Assembly: GCA_030512295.1 (NCBI GenBank)
Contig: JAULSR010000001.1
Span: 7,153,001-7,217,000, forward strand
Origin: Bombardia bombarda
Lineage: Eukaryota > Ascomycota > Sordariomycetes > Sordariales > Lasiosphaeriaceae
Length of the DNA: 64,000 bases
Direction: 5' to 3'
Positions 12,191-25,188 of this stretch are shown here, piece after piece. A program made the position numbers and the translations under genes. The stretch's first letter is position 1. Each line of letters begins with the position of its first letter. Under the pieces are notes generated by a model that worked only from the letters and a program-made list of their open reading frames with translations, searched no databases and was not told the DNA's origin.

Positions 12191-15100
12191 GTTTGAACTG
12201 GAGTTGCTTCTCTTAGGAATGATCTTTCCGCACGTCTATTATCTCGGTCTGTGTTGTAGATGGAGAAAGACAGATGCTAAGAAAGACAAGAAACCGAACC
12301 AGGACGGACAGTCAAGAGCGATCCTCGCCCAGCCAGACGCTAGCAAGACGATGGAGACGCTGCCTCAGAACACTTAGAGAAAGAAGAATGAGGATCAGTG
12401 ACAATAAAGGGCCCAACAAGTCTTTGAAAGCGCCACAGATGCTCTCCCCACTCAGCCCAGAACGCATGAACGGGAGCATGACGATCAAGACGATCCACCC
12501 ACACCCAGACAGACAACTCTTATGGCAGTTAGCCAGCAATAGCAACTGTGGGAGGTTTTGGAGCATGTGGGACTGCTACTGGATGATAGTCGACGACTAT
12601 TTCCGGCTGGTTGCCTTCTTCCCCTGCCCTAGTCCCTGTCCTTGTCCTTGTTTTCACTTTCTGTTGTCTGTCTGTGTGTGTGTCTGTGTGTGCGTGCGTG
12701 TCACAAGAAGTGACATATAGAGCCTTCGTATCCGCGCCACCACATGCGCGGCTGTTGCTCGAACAGAAGTGGACCGAGGTCAAGAACAATACATTGAGTC
12801 TACTACCAACTATGACGACAGGGGGGATGAACTATGCCAGAATTTGCCGGTATAACGTCCTGCTGACCACCTCATCACAGATTGGAATCGAAAGCAAGAA
12901 AACGCAACAATAAGCCAACCCCCAACCTCAGCCTATATTACGTTAGGCGCCTGGCGCGTATATTTTGCTTGCTGTGCATGGGATGGGATGTACACGGTGG
13001 AGGCAACACTCAATCTCGTTCACGCTATCTAGCATTGCCCTGTCTCGAGACCGTTTTAGCTTTTTTTTTTTTTTCTTCCTTTCTTGGTGCCTGTTATCTG
13101 GGGCGGGCGTTGAGACACGCACCCCCGCGGCATGTGCAATGCCGCAGGGGATGGAGCAAAAGAGGAAAAATCCGGGGAAACAGCCTAAAGCGGGCAGATA
13201 TCATGAGGAACCACTACCCTATAACCCCCCGGGCTGGGTATGGCGTGGCTTTCTCCTCCCAAGCCATGCTTATCTACCCATTGCAGCTGTCTAGGCTCCG
13301 CCTGCCCAACTCTAAATCGCCCGAACCACATGGGGGAAACGCGATCGAGAACGGCTTTGACAGCTTGCCAGAGCGAGCAGATGAGCTAGGCGTTTAGTTT
13401 GTCGCCATTGGGCTGCAGGAACCGTCAAAACCGGCTATTTGGAAGGTGTTGATGATGCTGTCTTGGCCTCAAGTTCCCAAGCTGAACATTTCTGGGTACA
13501 CGCCTACACGGCCTGTCGAGGCCAGGCCAGACCATTTGGACGATGATCAATGATCGATGATCTCTTGTCGATCTATTCTTGTTCCTTGTGGTGCGATGTG
13601 GTTTAACATGAGGCCTGGTGGCTCACGTAACGGGCGTGCGCGCGTCCATTACCAGCTGCAGCAACGGCACATGTAGGCATATACCAAGCACTTTCGCCAA
13701 ACCTTGCTTGGTTGCCCGTCTCTGTGGGGGTGGGGTTTGATCATACACAACCAGCTCGACACATGCATCTAGTGTATGTGTGGCAGTCGGTCTCATGTGA
13801 ATCTGGACGACTGTCAGATGCCGCGTCCAAGGAAAGTGAAAACTACATACCTACCTTGTCCAACAGCGGAATACCATGCAAAACGGGCATGTGCGTGTGC
13901 GCGTGTGGTCCACGTGCAAGGTCACACTGAGGATGGGGCCCCTCCAGTTCGGCCCTATGGGCTCTTGGCTGTGGTGACGATGTGGTGGTTCATTAGGAGA
14001 AATAAATAAAAACAGTGGGAAAGTCTGGGGAAGAATCAGGGGAAACGGAGAGCAAATGTAGCCTCCGGGGGGCCAGAGACAAGCACTTCTTCTCCCCCCT
14101 CCCAAAGAAAATGACATAGATACATAGATACATAGCTGCATACACACAGCCCTGACAACGGTCAAGACCGCGATAGACTGATTGCACACACTGCAGGCCG
14201 CCGGCAAGGTAGGTAGCTGAAATTAGCACTGACCGAGAGACACGGCAGTTGATTGCGACTGAGTGAGTGAGTGGGTGACAGACAGCCTGACAACCCGCAC
14301 AGACAGTTACAGCGTCCCAAGGAAGACATCTTGATGGAATAGAGTGTGCGTCATTGACCCCAGACACACACACACACACACTTACACTTGCTTTTGATGT
14401 GTCATCACGTTGGATTTGCTGGTACCGGGTCGATCGTGACATTCCTCATCCATCGTTGCTGCCGCTCCTATTGTCACCGCCCGTCAACGTAAACGTCAAG
14501 AGTCCTTTGCCCCGGTACGTATACTCTTCGTACCTTCCATGTTGAATATGAGCAAACATAGTAACCAATCGATTAGTTCCCAGTTCAGGCCACCATGCCG
14601 ATGCTCGACCCAGCCCACCAATCCCTGCCACGCCCCAAATCCATCCCACGCACGCACCATACAACATCCACACTGCCATCTACCCCTTTGAGCCTCTATT
14701 CGCAAAGCTCAGGCTCTGTCTCGCGGCAAAAAACAAAAGACTAACTCATGGGAAACACGAGGAGGGGTCGAGGTCCTTTATCGGCGAGCGATCGAGCGAG
14801 CAATGACTTGAAAGTCCATTTCACCGCCCCCCTCCCCAAAACGTGGTAGTATGTACTTCTTGTTGTCTATTTTACCTAGATAGACTGACTAACCGCCAAC
14901 AAGCAGCCCAAACCAATCCTTATTGCTCCCTACTCCAGAGTCCAGAGCCGTTATGTACGTATCCATCCTGTCTCCCCCCTCCTTCCTTCCTGCTGATCTG
15001 AACTACTTACTATACAACAACATGTCAAACTCCCCGCCCCCTACCCACCCACCCATACCCATCACATCACATCACTGCTGCCTGCCTGCCTGCCTGCCTG

Positions 15101-15466
15101 CCTATATAAAGAAATGATTGATGCAACCAAGAAAACCCCCAAAAAGCAAAGCAAAAAAAAAAGAAGAAACCGGTCCGAATTCCTGCCTGTGCCTTTGTGT
15201 TATCCTTTCCCCCCTCCCCCCCCATGCTCCAGGACAAAGAGGAGGCTCGCCCATTGGTGTCTACCTCCGCATATACATACAGTAGTAGTGTGAATATTGA
15301 CCTATTGTACAGCTGTTGCGAGTGCTTTGGTATCGTTTCGTTTCATCGCAACACTAATTCGAAAAACACAAAAGTAACCAAAAAAAGACGCAAGAGACCA
15401 TAACCAAGAAAAAAAAAACGCCACCGTAAAAATTTGTTCATTGCTACGCCGTTATCGTTATTTCAT
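12191..15466. other. Intergenic region, no gene recognised
   Basis: These 3.3 kb lie upstream of the Ras-like gene and downstream of the NIPA-type gene. The stretch holds a TG-rich microsatellite (about 12672-12704), a poly-T run near 13059-13074, a CA tract near 14363-14380, a (CTGC)n run near 15078-15101 and pyrimidine-rich DNA. No open frame shows a domain. Confidence 0.55.
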
Positions 15467-17932
15467 TCATGGATATATATAAGCGCGTTTCGCTTGCTTT
15501 TTGCTTGTTTTGCGACTTGCAGTAGTAGTAGTAGTAGTAGTAGCAATAGCAAAGATGATCTCATATGAATGCTCCACGGTTCCCCCGCCAGCAGGCGGAG
15601 GCGGACTGGGCTGCCGACCGCGACTATACTGCCGCCCGTGCGCCGGCGGACGAGGCGGTGGTTGTTGTTGTTGTTGCTGTTGCTGTTGTTGTTGTTGTTG
15701 TTGTTGTTGTGTCCCTTGATCCCGGCCACGGCTCTGGCTCCGCTCCTTGAACCGCTCCCGTTGCTCATGGTATGATATCATCTCCTCCTCTTCCTCCTCG
15801 GGGATTATGGCCGCCTCCTTCTCGATACTCCCGCGCCGGGGCGGAGTGTGCGTGATGCTGGGCCCATAGCGCAGCTTCTTCTCGTCCGTATACGGCTCCG
15901 GGACAGACTCGGTGTCGTCGTCGTCGGCCAAGTCATCAAAGCGCTGCAGCATCGGCATCGACTGTGAGTTGCGGGAGTCGCCCTTAACGAGCCCCAGCGT
16001 CTCCTCCTCCGTCACCTCTCCGATCTGCGGGTTCGAGTAGCCACGCGACGCCGCCGCCAGGCGAACAGGCGGTCGGTGGTGGCCGGATTCTTGGGCTCCG
16101 TCGCCCCCATGCCCCTGGCCATGGGCCTGATGCCGCTTGAAGACATTCGTGAAGGAGAACTGCCGCCTGGCTGAGTGTGGTGGCGGGGTTGGCGGGGCAC
16201 GCGAGCTGCCCGACTCGCTGTCGGCCGTGCGCGGCGGCTGCCGGAGCCCGGAACTCGCGTAACTAGCTCCGCTTTCCGCCCGCCCCGGCCGTCCTGTTCG
16301 GCGGCCGCCTGAGGATCCAGGGGCGTAAGGGTTATACTCTTCCGTCCTCTGTCCAGGGACGGATATCTCGGTCAACTGTACAGGGTGCATCGGGCTCTGC
16401 ACCTTGGACGCGTCCGGCGCGCGAAAATCGGGGTGGCCGGGTAGGAGGACACTGCGCGCACGGCTGCGTATCGTTCCCACGATGCTGGAGATCGCTGGCG
16501 AGACCGGCCTATCAGCCTCTTGCAGCTCCTCATCTGTGGGAAAGTGAGACCACCCTAGCGGCGGGTGTTGCGTTGGGGGCGGCAGGACAAAAGGCCCAGG
16601 TGAGGTTACAGCTCTCATCCTGTGGCTCCCCATTATGGTTCTCCTCCGTCGTAGCCCGTCCCATTCAAATTCAGCCACGCCGTTTTCGTTGACTGGCTCT
16701 AGGCTCTCTTTGACCTTTTCTTCATGCATGCGCTTGAGTTCGTCCATTTCCATTCTCAGTCTCGCGGACGAGAGTCTCCTGACAATGGCGGCTGCGCCTC
16801 TGATGGCGTCTGCCTTGGGCTCGGTTTCGGACTGCGCTTGCTCTGCGATTGTCTGGATCTGGTCCAAGTCTCCCGAAAGCACAGCTGCATCAGGTACATC
16901 CTTGGCCGACTTGGACAGTTGCAACAAAACAACGCCAGAGCAAATCGTCAAGAATCCCATGACCACGGTAACAATAGATGTTGGCGTGCCTTTGAAACCT
17001 TGGAACAAAACAGCCGAAGTGATGATTGTAGTACTGGTAAAGTAGACATAGTAAGTTGGTGTTACCATGGCGGCGTTGAACAAATTGAGTGCTTTCTGTT
17101 TGTTTTCTGTCAGCCAAATCTACCCCAACAAGCCAATCTTCCTAGTCTTACTCACATTTAAAAAGATAATCTCGGTCAAAAGTGTCATGATGACAAACAC
17201 TAGCAAGACATAGATAAACCACTGATTGAACTGGGGTGTTCCTCCGGCCTGGGCGATGATGGCAGCCCCCAGCCCCTGAGTTGCGACAACACTCAGGCCG
17301 CCGACCCAGCTGCAAATCGAGATGTAGACAAACATGTTCGTCTTCCCCCATTTCGGGCCCGCCCAAAACGCCGCAATAATGGAGCCGACAATAACGACGC
17401 CGGTATACGACAAGAAGCCGGGCGTGATAACAAACGTCTGCATCTGTTGGATATTGGCGACGGACGATTCCTGGGGCGCATTCATGACGATGACGACGGA
17501 GCCGACGATACACAGGAAGCACGAGACCTTGCCGATCATACTCAGCCGCTCCTTGAGGAATATCGCCGACAGGATGGTGGTGATGACGACCGAGAGCGCG
17601 CCCAGCGGGGTGACCAGGATGGCGTCGGTGAAGGCGTACGCAGCGAAATTGAGCCCCTCGCCCAAGATCATCAAGGACATGCCCGTCCACCAGTATGCGT
17701 TTTTGAGATATCCGTATCCTTCGCCCGCGACCTCGTTGTACTTTTCGTTGGCCTTGAGCAGGCCCATCTTCTTGAGCACGAACGACGTCCCGATGAAGAC
17801 GCCCGAGCCGATGGCCAGGCAGATGCCAATCACCTTGTAGACGGGCGGTCGCACCGCATTCTGAGGGGCCCCTCCGCCCGAGCGGGCGTATATCTCATGC
17901 GACGTCTCGAGTATCCGGGCGGCGTGATCCAT
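15467..17932 (-). CDS. NIPA-type magnesium transporter with long cytosolic tail
   Basis: Exon 1 is 17932-17156 and exon 2 is 17095-15467, spliced in phase (IIFLN | KALNLFNAAMVTP), 801 aa. Residues about 30-345 hold nine membrane helices typical of the NIPA/DUF803 family, starting VYKVIGICLAIGSGVFIGTS and including the FTDAILVTPLGALSVV segment that marks the family. These proteins move Mg2+ across plasma or endosomal membranes. A hydrophilic tail of about 450 aa follows, with Pro/Ser-rich stretches, an acidic DDLADDDDTESVPEP block and a poly-Gln run encoded at about 15661-15711; it probably carries regulation. ATG 17932 (MDHAARIL) was chosen; the frame extends a few codons upstream only through a GTG. 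The last 35 codons after the polyQ, including poly-Thr, are less certain. Confidence 0.9.
15661..15711. repeat. Coding trinucleotide repeat (poly-Gln)
   Basis: A TTG/CTG run on the plus strand is read on the minus strand as CAA/CAG in the tail of the NIPA-type transporter, giving about 17 Gln codons. A second (TAG)n run at about 15521-15543 encodes poly-Thr nearer the C-terminus. Confidence 0.85.
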
Positions 17933-20900
17933 GGTGGCGGCGTGGAGCACACGCGCGACGACTAGGTCGTCGTCGCTGCGGGTGTTTTAAAAGAGACTGT
18001 CCAAATTCCGAGCCTTCAGAGACAGGTTTGTTGCGCGCTGGGTGTAGCGCGCGCGGTGATCAAAGTAGTAGGGTTTACCGCCGTGGTCGTAGGCTTATAG
18101 GTGGTTCGCTGGGAGCTGCTGTTGTTTCGTTGCCGCGAATCGAAGGCGGCGGCATGAACGTCTATGCCTCTATGGTCGGTTGCGAAGTTGATCGTTCTGG
18201 GAGACTGAAGTGGGCAGGGCGACTGGGGGGGGAGGAGCGAGGAACGGAGTTGAAGTGGAGCGTCTTTGTTGTAGGTAGCTGACCCCTTCTCCTTGCTGAG
18301 CTGCTGCGTGCGCTTGGGCTGTGGGTTTCCTGTCGCGTAAGGTAGAGATGACCAGATCAGGCCAGGAGCCAATTTTCAGGCTCGTGTCGGCGGTGGGACA
18401 GATAAAAAAAGCTGGGATGTTCTCGTTGCTGCGCAGTGACGGCCAAGGAAGGATCTGAGTGCTCCACCAAAACAACGACGACACTAAGTACTTCGTATAT
18501 ATTCGAGGTTGTATATAGGTAGATGGAGAGAAGGAAAATTGAGACGAAAGAGTAACAATAAAATGGAGGGAACGCTCCAAAAAAAATCTTTAAGCGAACA
18601 AAAAGCCACACAGATTCAACTCCAACAAGAGGGAAATCTATTCTAGCGTGGAGGATTGTTTCTAGTATACGGGAAGCACCCAGGTTGCTGGGAGGAGGAA
18701 GGAAGCTGGTGAGGTGCGTGCGTGCCCTCCCGGGTATTCCTAGTAGTTTAGGTACATTGGCCCAAAGGCTGGGAAATGTAGGTCGAAATGGTCGAGGCGA
18801 ACACACCCCGCCCCCCCCCCCCTCCGCTGCACTAAGAAAGCAGTGGGGTGGAGCCCCCGCTTCTGGCGCTACAGCGGTCTGGCCCAGTAACGGCCGCCGA
18901 CGAGGTTAGCCACAGGGTAGGCGCAGCCCCATCGCAGTCGTGGCCTTCTCACGTAGCGGACGGGGCCGACGCGCCAATCCGTTGCGCCCAAATCAGCAGC
19001 CCAAGAAACTCCTTCTTAATACGGATACGGATTCCAACGCATCCGTCCTCTCATCGCCTCGACCACGCCCCCCTACCAACGGGAACTTGATCCCGAGCCC
19101 TATCTTGTTAACAGACAATCACAACTTCAATTGTTGACAGTCGTTAACCATGACATGATTGATAGTCTCGCTCATGAAAAAATTGGAGAAGGAGTTGCCG
19201 ACCCCAAGAAAGTCGCCTGTCCCAACGTTTCAAGGCGGATGTCTGGAACGGCAGGGGTTTTAACTGGTAGCCACTCAAGTCCTGTTGTCTCCACAACAAG
19301 TCAAGCATCAGCAGCTGAAAGGGGGGAATTCAGTAGTGCTGCGAAAGTCTGCAGCAGCGGCCGAGTGGCTGCAGATTTCGACACGGAATATGTGCTCCTT
19401 CTTCTTTTAGCATGGCATCTCAGGTACCTACCACAGTACTGCAAAAGTAGGTAATTCTACACACCCCAGGCGTCGCATGGAGTAGATTGACATGATAATT
19501 TCTTGAGCGAGAGGCGGTCTGGTTTTCGAATCTGTGAAGGGTACCATTCATCGTCATTGCACAGTTACCATTCGACCAAGCATGATATACTAGCCGCATA
19601 CCACCACAGGGAGCTGTTCGGTGATGTCAGCTCGCACGGTAGAGATTCGCAGATCTGCTTGCGTTGATAGGATGAGATTGTTCCGGTGTGCAACTGTTTG
19701 CTGAACTTGTGGTGGAGAAGCCCCGGCCCCCAGGGCAATCAATGCAAACGACGAACCGGGGAGCCAGCCAGATTTGGGGTTTGTGCGAGAACCCTGTAAT
19801 CCCAATGATTTGTCCTGGACAACGAAAGACAACACAGAACAATCGATTTGACAACAAACCTCTCCAAATATTGGCCGTCTCTTTGTTCACCTGTTTCAAG
19901 GCTGAATTAAAATAGATTTCGAGCAAACACTCCTGTCTGGTCGACAAACCACTTTGTTATCGGGCAATACTATCATGATAGATTGATGAGTGCTTTATGA
20001 CAATTGGCCCCCCACGATATCTCGAAAACACTGGGTGGCTTTGGGACACCACGAACGGTTTTAAGCCGAAGCCCGTTTTCCTTGCCACGGCGGCTGCTGC
20101 ATCACACACCTCAAACCTGCCCAGTAGTAAGGTACCCAGCCAGCGGCACGTGTGGGGGATGGTGTATTGTAACGCGACAATTCTGTACAGTACAGTACTG
20201 CCGTCTTTTCGGCGTGCTCAAAGCAATCTAGACAAGACAGCTCTCTGTTTGGGTAAGCGCTATCTGGGCCCCTTGATTGCGCCTTCCTTAAGCATTAGAA
20301 AAGAGCTTCGAGGGCATCGATGTACCACTGTTAGTGAACCTTAGCTTTAATATTGCAAATTCCATCGCTCTACATGCTCTACCTAGGTAGGTAGTAACAG
20401 ACAAAGTACCTACCTATGGTGGTACTTTAGCCATCGACTTCTTGACGGCTTCTGTGACGCACCATGTGAGGGGCGAGGGGTGTCAGACATCCCAGGCAAA
20501 CGAGAAGAGGGTAGCAACAAAGCATTTGAAGCTTTCATGGAACGGTACTATAAACGTCCACAATTGACAATCATAGTTTGACACTCATTGCCTGACAGCC
20601 GCAAGTTCAAAATCACAACACAAGTACCCTACAAATCGCGGGGCGATTTCACAAACGCGGGACGTTACGGTTCCATGCTTGGAGCCCGATCTGACCGCCA
20701 AGATTCTACAATATCGGCTATCAACCATCTGAACTTCATCAAAAACGTCATAGTCGTCTTTCCCGCTTTGTATGCGCCGCTGCGCCAACGGCCCAGCACT
20801 GCTCCCCCTGTTGCTCTTCAAGGCTTGGCATATCTTTCTCTCGAATTGTTGAGAGAAAAACTAGCTAATATTACCATGCATTTGTTAATCAATCACCGGG

Positions 20901-21425
20901 TTTGCTACTCGAAATCGACGGGGATTTCCCACTCGTCACTTAACCAGGTTCAGTACTTTTAAGATGTACGACCTGATACATTAACAGAAGGTAATTTATT
21001 TACCCGTTCCGCAGCATGGCCAATCAGCCCCGCCTGTCACCTCACTCATGGGATTCTTTCGTTGGGATATAGGATTTTCATTGAACATAACGAGATACTG
21101 CATAAGCCCCCCAAAACAGCACAGCTCTCTCACTCTTTAAAGAACTCAGATGGGGGTTCGGTTCCACGTCCAGTTTCACCAACATGATAGGACAATGAGC
21201 AGTAGCACTATTTTCAGCTGACGCCTCCATGCTCTCCTCTTTCATTCAGACAGCAAAATGCAGGAAATCCGACGGGTATGCAGGTGACAAACGGAGACAA
21301 TTGATGTGTCGCCAAAGAAAGCTGTGCCTCCCGCCCCCAACCCCCCTGCTCCAGACAGCGGTTGGCAGGCAAACCATCACTCTCCCTTGTTTTGTTTTCT
21401 CCCCACCCCTATTTCCCGGTCCCCT
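17933..21425. other. Intergenic region, no gene recognised
   Basis: This 3.5 kb stretch between the NIPA-type and SDR genes has only short frames without domains. It contains several TACCTACC-type motifs (near 19421, 20381 and 20407), including the palindromic ACCTAGGT at 20381. Its first part should include the NIPA-type gene's promoter. Confidence 0.55.
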
Positions 21426-22720
21426 TTACCAAGGAAGGGGTTGGCCATTATACGTCAGAAACTGGCCCGAGGTTTCGGGGGTCAAGTCATCAATCTACAT
21501 TGTGACGGGGAAGAATAGAAAAGATAGTTAGCAAACGTCCCCTTACACAATAGCGATTAGATAACGTTAGAGGACGATCGGCTGGCTCCAGGAGCATGTT
21601 GGCTGACGTGAGTGATCCATACCTGCTCGACGACCCCTTGGGCACTCTCCTCGACACCCAGGGGAGGTTCTTTGAAATGAACGGCGTCAGCTACGGCTTG
21701 GCCCATGGCTGTCTTGACCCATCTGTGTTTTGTGTGTCAGTACTAACATACCAACTAAAGATTCCGAAAGCCACCCAGGCAGCAAATTTCCCTAGAGAAC
21801 TCAACGTGTTTTGCTTATGCGGCAAGCTGCTGTTCTTCAGACCGACACGCCGGCGAAAGGGCCAAGCATGAAAAAGCCAAAAGAAAAAGAAACACCAAAA
21901 GACAAACACACCTACCCAGGATGAACAATCCCAACCAGCAGCCCCCGGTCCCGAAACTCGACGCTCAGCTTCCTGGCAAACCAGTTCGCCGCCGCCTTGC
22001 TCATCCCGTACGCCGTCGTCGGCATGCTCTCCTCCTCCAGCGCGCCGATGCTGCCCACCGAGCTGGTGACGAGCACGAACTTTTTTCCTCCTTTCACCGT
22101 CTCCGACCCCCCGGCAGCAGAAGAAGGCAGCAGCAGCAGCGGCCAGACAGCCCGAAACAGCTTCGCAGGGCCCACGGCATTCACGGAAAAGTCGTACAGC
22201 AGGTCTTGGTCCATGTCAGTCTCCAGGATGCTCTTGAACCCAGACGACCCGCCCGCGTTCGCAATGACGACATCCAGCCGTGCGATCCCGTGCTCTGCCA
22301 GCAGCCGGCCGGGCAAGGTCGCGGAGCTGAGGGCGGGGACTTGCTCGTCGAGAAGGACGGGGACGATCTTGCTCGTCTCGTGCGCGTCGGCGGCGGTATT
22401 GTTTAGATCGTCCGCATGCTGCTTGCGCGAAGTCGCGACGACGATGGTGTGGGGGCGCCGGACGAGGAGGGTGGTGATGGCTAGGCCGATTCCTGCGTCA
22501 CACGAAAATATAATGTCGGGTTAGTCTAGGAAATAGATGGTTGATTTGATTGATAGAGAAAAATAAGAAAGTAGATCTGATGCGAGATGTGAAAAAAAAG
22601 GGGTAAGTGATATGTTTTGTTGACGCGAGGAATTGAGGAGGGTGTCAAAGATCAGAAATCGGTGAAATGGTGATTACCCCTATTTGCGCCCGTAACGAGG
22701 TAAACAGTGTCGCCTGACAT
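21426..22720 (-). CDS. Short-chain dehydrogenase/reductase (SDR), fungal ketoreductase-like
   Basis: Four exons (22720-22678, 22492-21916, 21722-21623, 21494-21426) join in phase to 262 aa, the usual length of a classical SDR. The cofactor loop TGANRGIG (10-17) is split by intron 1. NAGG follows at 93-96, the catalytic Ser at 158/159 (VTSSVGSIG), and the YxxxK pair is Tyr176/Lys180 (TTAYGMSK). VHPGWVKTAMG follows across intron 2. The last exon encodes IDDLTPETSGQFLTYNGQPL, a C-terminus typical of fungal NAD(P)H-dependent SDRs of the sniffer/carbonyl-reductase type. The substrate cannot be told and no biosynthetic neighbours point to one. The last exon is only 69 bp and easy to miss; without it the conserved C-terminus is lost. 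Confidence 0.92.
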
Positions 22721-23449
22721 TTTGACACGATTGCTGGGGATGGAATGGCACTAAGGGGGGAAGTGTTCTAAAACAGGAGAGATTTGTGTGATGCGCAGAA
22801 GCCGTGAATGGTCGCGAAAAAGATGAGGAAGGTCAACACAATTTCTCAAAGACGAGAAAGAGAATACGCGGATCTGTTGAAAGGAAGAAAAGAGGGGGAA
22901 AGGAAAGGAGACAAGGGGAAAGAGCTGAAATGTGGGCGACGAGCCCCTTTTGCAGACACACAGACATGGCCAATTAAAGTCTTTTCTGTCTTGCGAGGCC
23001 TTGACTCTATGCGTAAGCACCACACCAATGTGCCCTGGGAAGGATTGGGGACTGGAGTGGCACCTTACGGGTAGCCTCTTATCCTCTGCCCCTCCCAACC
23101 TGGCAGGGCGACTCTCAAGTTCACTGGAAAACGTCGCTTGTATGAATGTAAATCGGTGTCTTCCTGACTACCTATTTTCCGCCAAGTTATGGAATATGCT
23201 ATGAAATATTGTACATGCGAAATAAAAGACGCCGTTCTGGGCCCAGCCTCCGTCGTTGATGTCGTGTAAAACCCGTCGCTCGCTTCCCTGCCCCCATGGT
23301 GGTATCCGTGTCCCGACCGTGGTTAATCCAAAACGCCGAGTGAAAATTCATGCACACACCTTTCCGCTCAAATAACCATATACACCTCTGCCTGCGGTAG
23401 GTAGTCTGCCTCTGTCGGCATAGAATACCGATTCCGTTGGTTAAAGAAA
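22721..23449. other. Intergenic region between ADA2 3' end and SDR 5' end
   Basis: No gene is seen. The stretch should hold the SDR promoter (right after its start at 22720) and the 3' UTR of ADA2. Confidence 0.5.
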
Positions 23450-25188
23450 TCACGCCTTGATAACCCAGCCAGCATTCACCATGAAGTCGAATATTTTCCC
23501 TCCCTTTTGCGAGTCTAGTCGACAAATTTCCCTTGCCTGCTTCTTCTTTAAGCTGCCGTTGCCTTTGACAGCCTCCTTGAGAATCTGTTCCTTGATCATC
23601 AAGTATGGCTTTGGCTGGAGTCGAAGGATCTCGCACAGCTTTGCTTCCTCTGCTGTGAGGAGGTGGAGATCCGGCGCATTGTCTTGGGTGAGCGCCTTGG
23701 GCATCACGCCAGGAATGGGCTGCGCTATAAGCGCCTGCCTCGAGGGCGAGGTAATGCCGTTCGCGACAACAACGCTGCCTCCGTTGGTGTGGTTTCCATT
23801 GACCGAAGGTTCCAACTTGACGCCGTTCGCATTTTCTCCATCGGTAGCACTATTGGTCGGCCCGCCTCGGATTGGTAGCTCAGGAGCTACCAGCAAAGCT
23901 GCTCCGCTTGGAGGATCTGGGGGTGGTTGTTGCTTGCCGCGCTGCGTAGTGGCTAATCGCTCACGATCCATGGATCCCAGTGGTATAGCCTTTTGTATAC
24001 GTAGCAGCTTCTCCTGCTCATACTTCTCGCCGCTTCGCAAATCGCCGATGCGAAGGCTACGCCATTCCTGGAGCTGGGCAATGGCCTGCCGTAGATTGAG
24101 CTCGTCGATTAGTCCTTGGCAGAACTGTTCGAAGTCGTCTCGGTTCATTATGCGCGCAAATGGTTTTGCCTTGTTCAATAGATCCCGCTCTTCTTTTGAG
24201 CGCTTCTTCTCTGATTTCGTGTTCTCCCTGTAGTCTAGTAGGTTGTGTTCGAAAATGACCTTCTTCCTCTCAACACGCTGTGTCAATCGGCAATTATAAA
24301 TCTCCATGACAGTGAGCTTGAGCTCCATCTCAGGCTCCAGTTCGCCAGTGCGCGGATTGATTCCATCCCCAGGGTCGAACTGCATGAGCTGGACCGCCTC
24401 CTCAGCCTCGTTCGCATATTCCGTCTCGAACTCCAATCGGCCAGGCATATAGCCCTGGATCTCGTGGCATGAAGGCACACTCGCAGTTGGCTTCGTCTTC
24501 GGTTGTAAAGCAGGGGCATTTCTCGCGGCTTCTCGCCTTTCCTCGATACGGCGCTTCTTACGCGCCTGAAAATCCTCTCTCGAGACTTCGTTCGCAAGCT
24601 CCATATCATCTGGACTGCACCTCTTTGGCAGGGGAAACCTCGGTGAGTCGATGTAGACCTTGTAATAATGGTCTCGCACTTCGTCCTTGGTTCGGTAACC
24701 GCCAATGTGATCGGCAATGTCTGCCCAGGATCCTAGACCGTAGATGTCGGCCCCCTCCAGGAGCAACAACTCCTCGTCGGCGCCCCATTCTGGATCGAAT
24801 ATGGGGAAGGAATTCTGCTCAATGACACGGTAGGGATGTGATTCTGGGTGGTGAGCACCGCTCGATGAACCAGCGGCAAAGCATTGCACGCAGAGGTCGT
24901 ATTCGTTGCAGGCGCTGTGAGCGCATCTAATGCGAACCTTGGGGCAACTTGTTAGCTTGGTACTGAGCAAATCGTCGCAGACCCCACAGGGTATCCTCAT
25001 CGGCGTGATGCGCCGTTCTGGGGCCATGATGAGAAGCGGTGCCGCGGTCGGCAGGCAGGTAAGCGGGAGGCGGAAGATCAGGGACATGAACTTACAGTGG
25101 ATGTGATATCTGCGGAGCAAACGTCGCAGACATATTTTACACCCCCCTCACCGCCCCTCGTGGCAGTTTTCTTTCGGATGACGCCCAT
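23450..25188 (-). CDS. ADA2: Transcriptional adaptor Ada2 (SAGA complex)
   Basis: Exon 1 is 25188-25096 and exon 2 is 24937-23450, 526 aa. The ZZ zinc finger (about 18-65) is split by the intron; CDVC lies in exon 1 and CAHSACNEYDLCVQCF in exon 2. A SANT/Myb domain (about 78-130; WGADEELLLLEGADIYGLGS, then WADIADHI) and the ADA2 middle region (EYANEAEEAVQLMQF, RKKVIFEHNLLDY) follow. The C-terminal SWIRM domain contains the HLLTAEEAKLCEILRLQPKP segment and ends with a helix (VNAGWVIKA). Ada2 links the Gcn5 acetyltransferase with Ada3/Sgf29 in SAGA and stimulates nucleosomal histone H3 acetylation. Domain content and order are complete and match the yeast and filamentous-fungal orthologs (about 430-530 aa). 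The gene is divergent from GAL7 across 1.4 kb. Confidence 0.96.
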
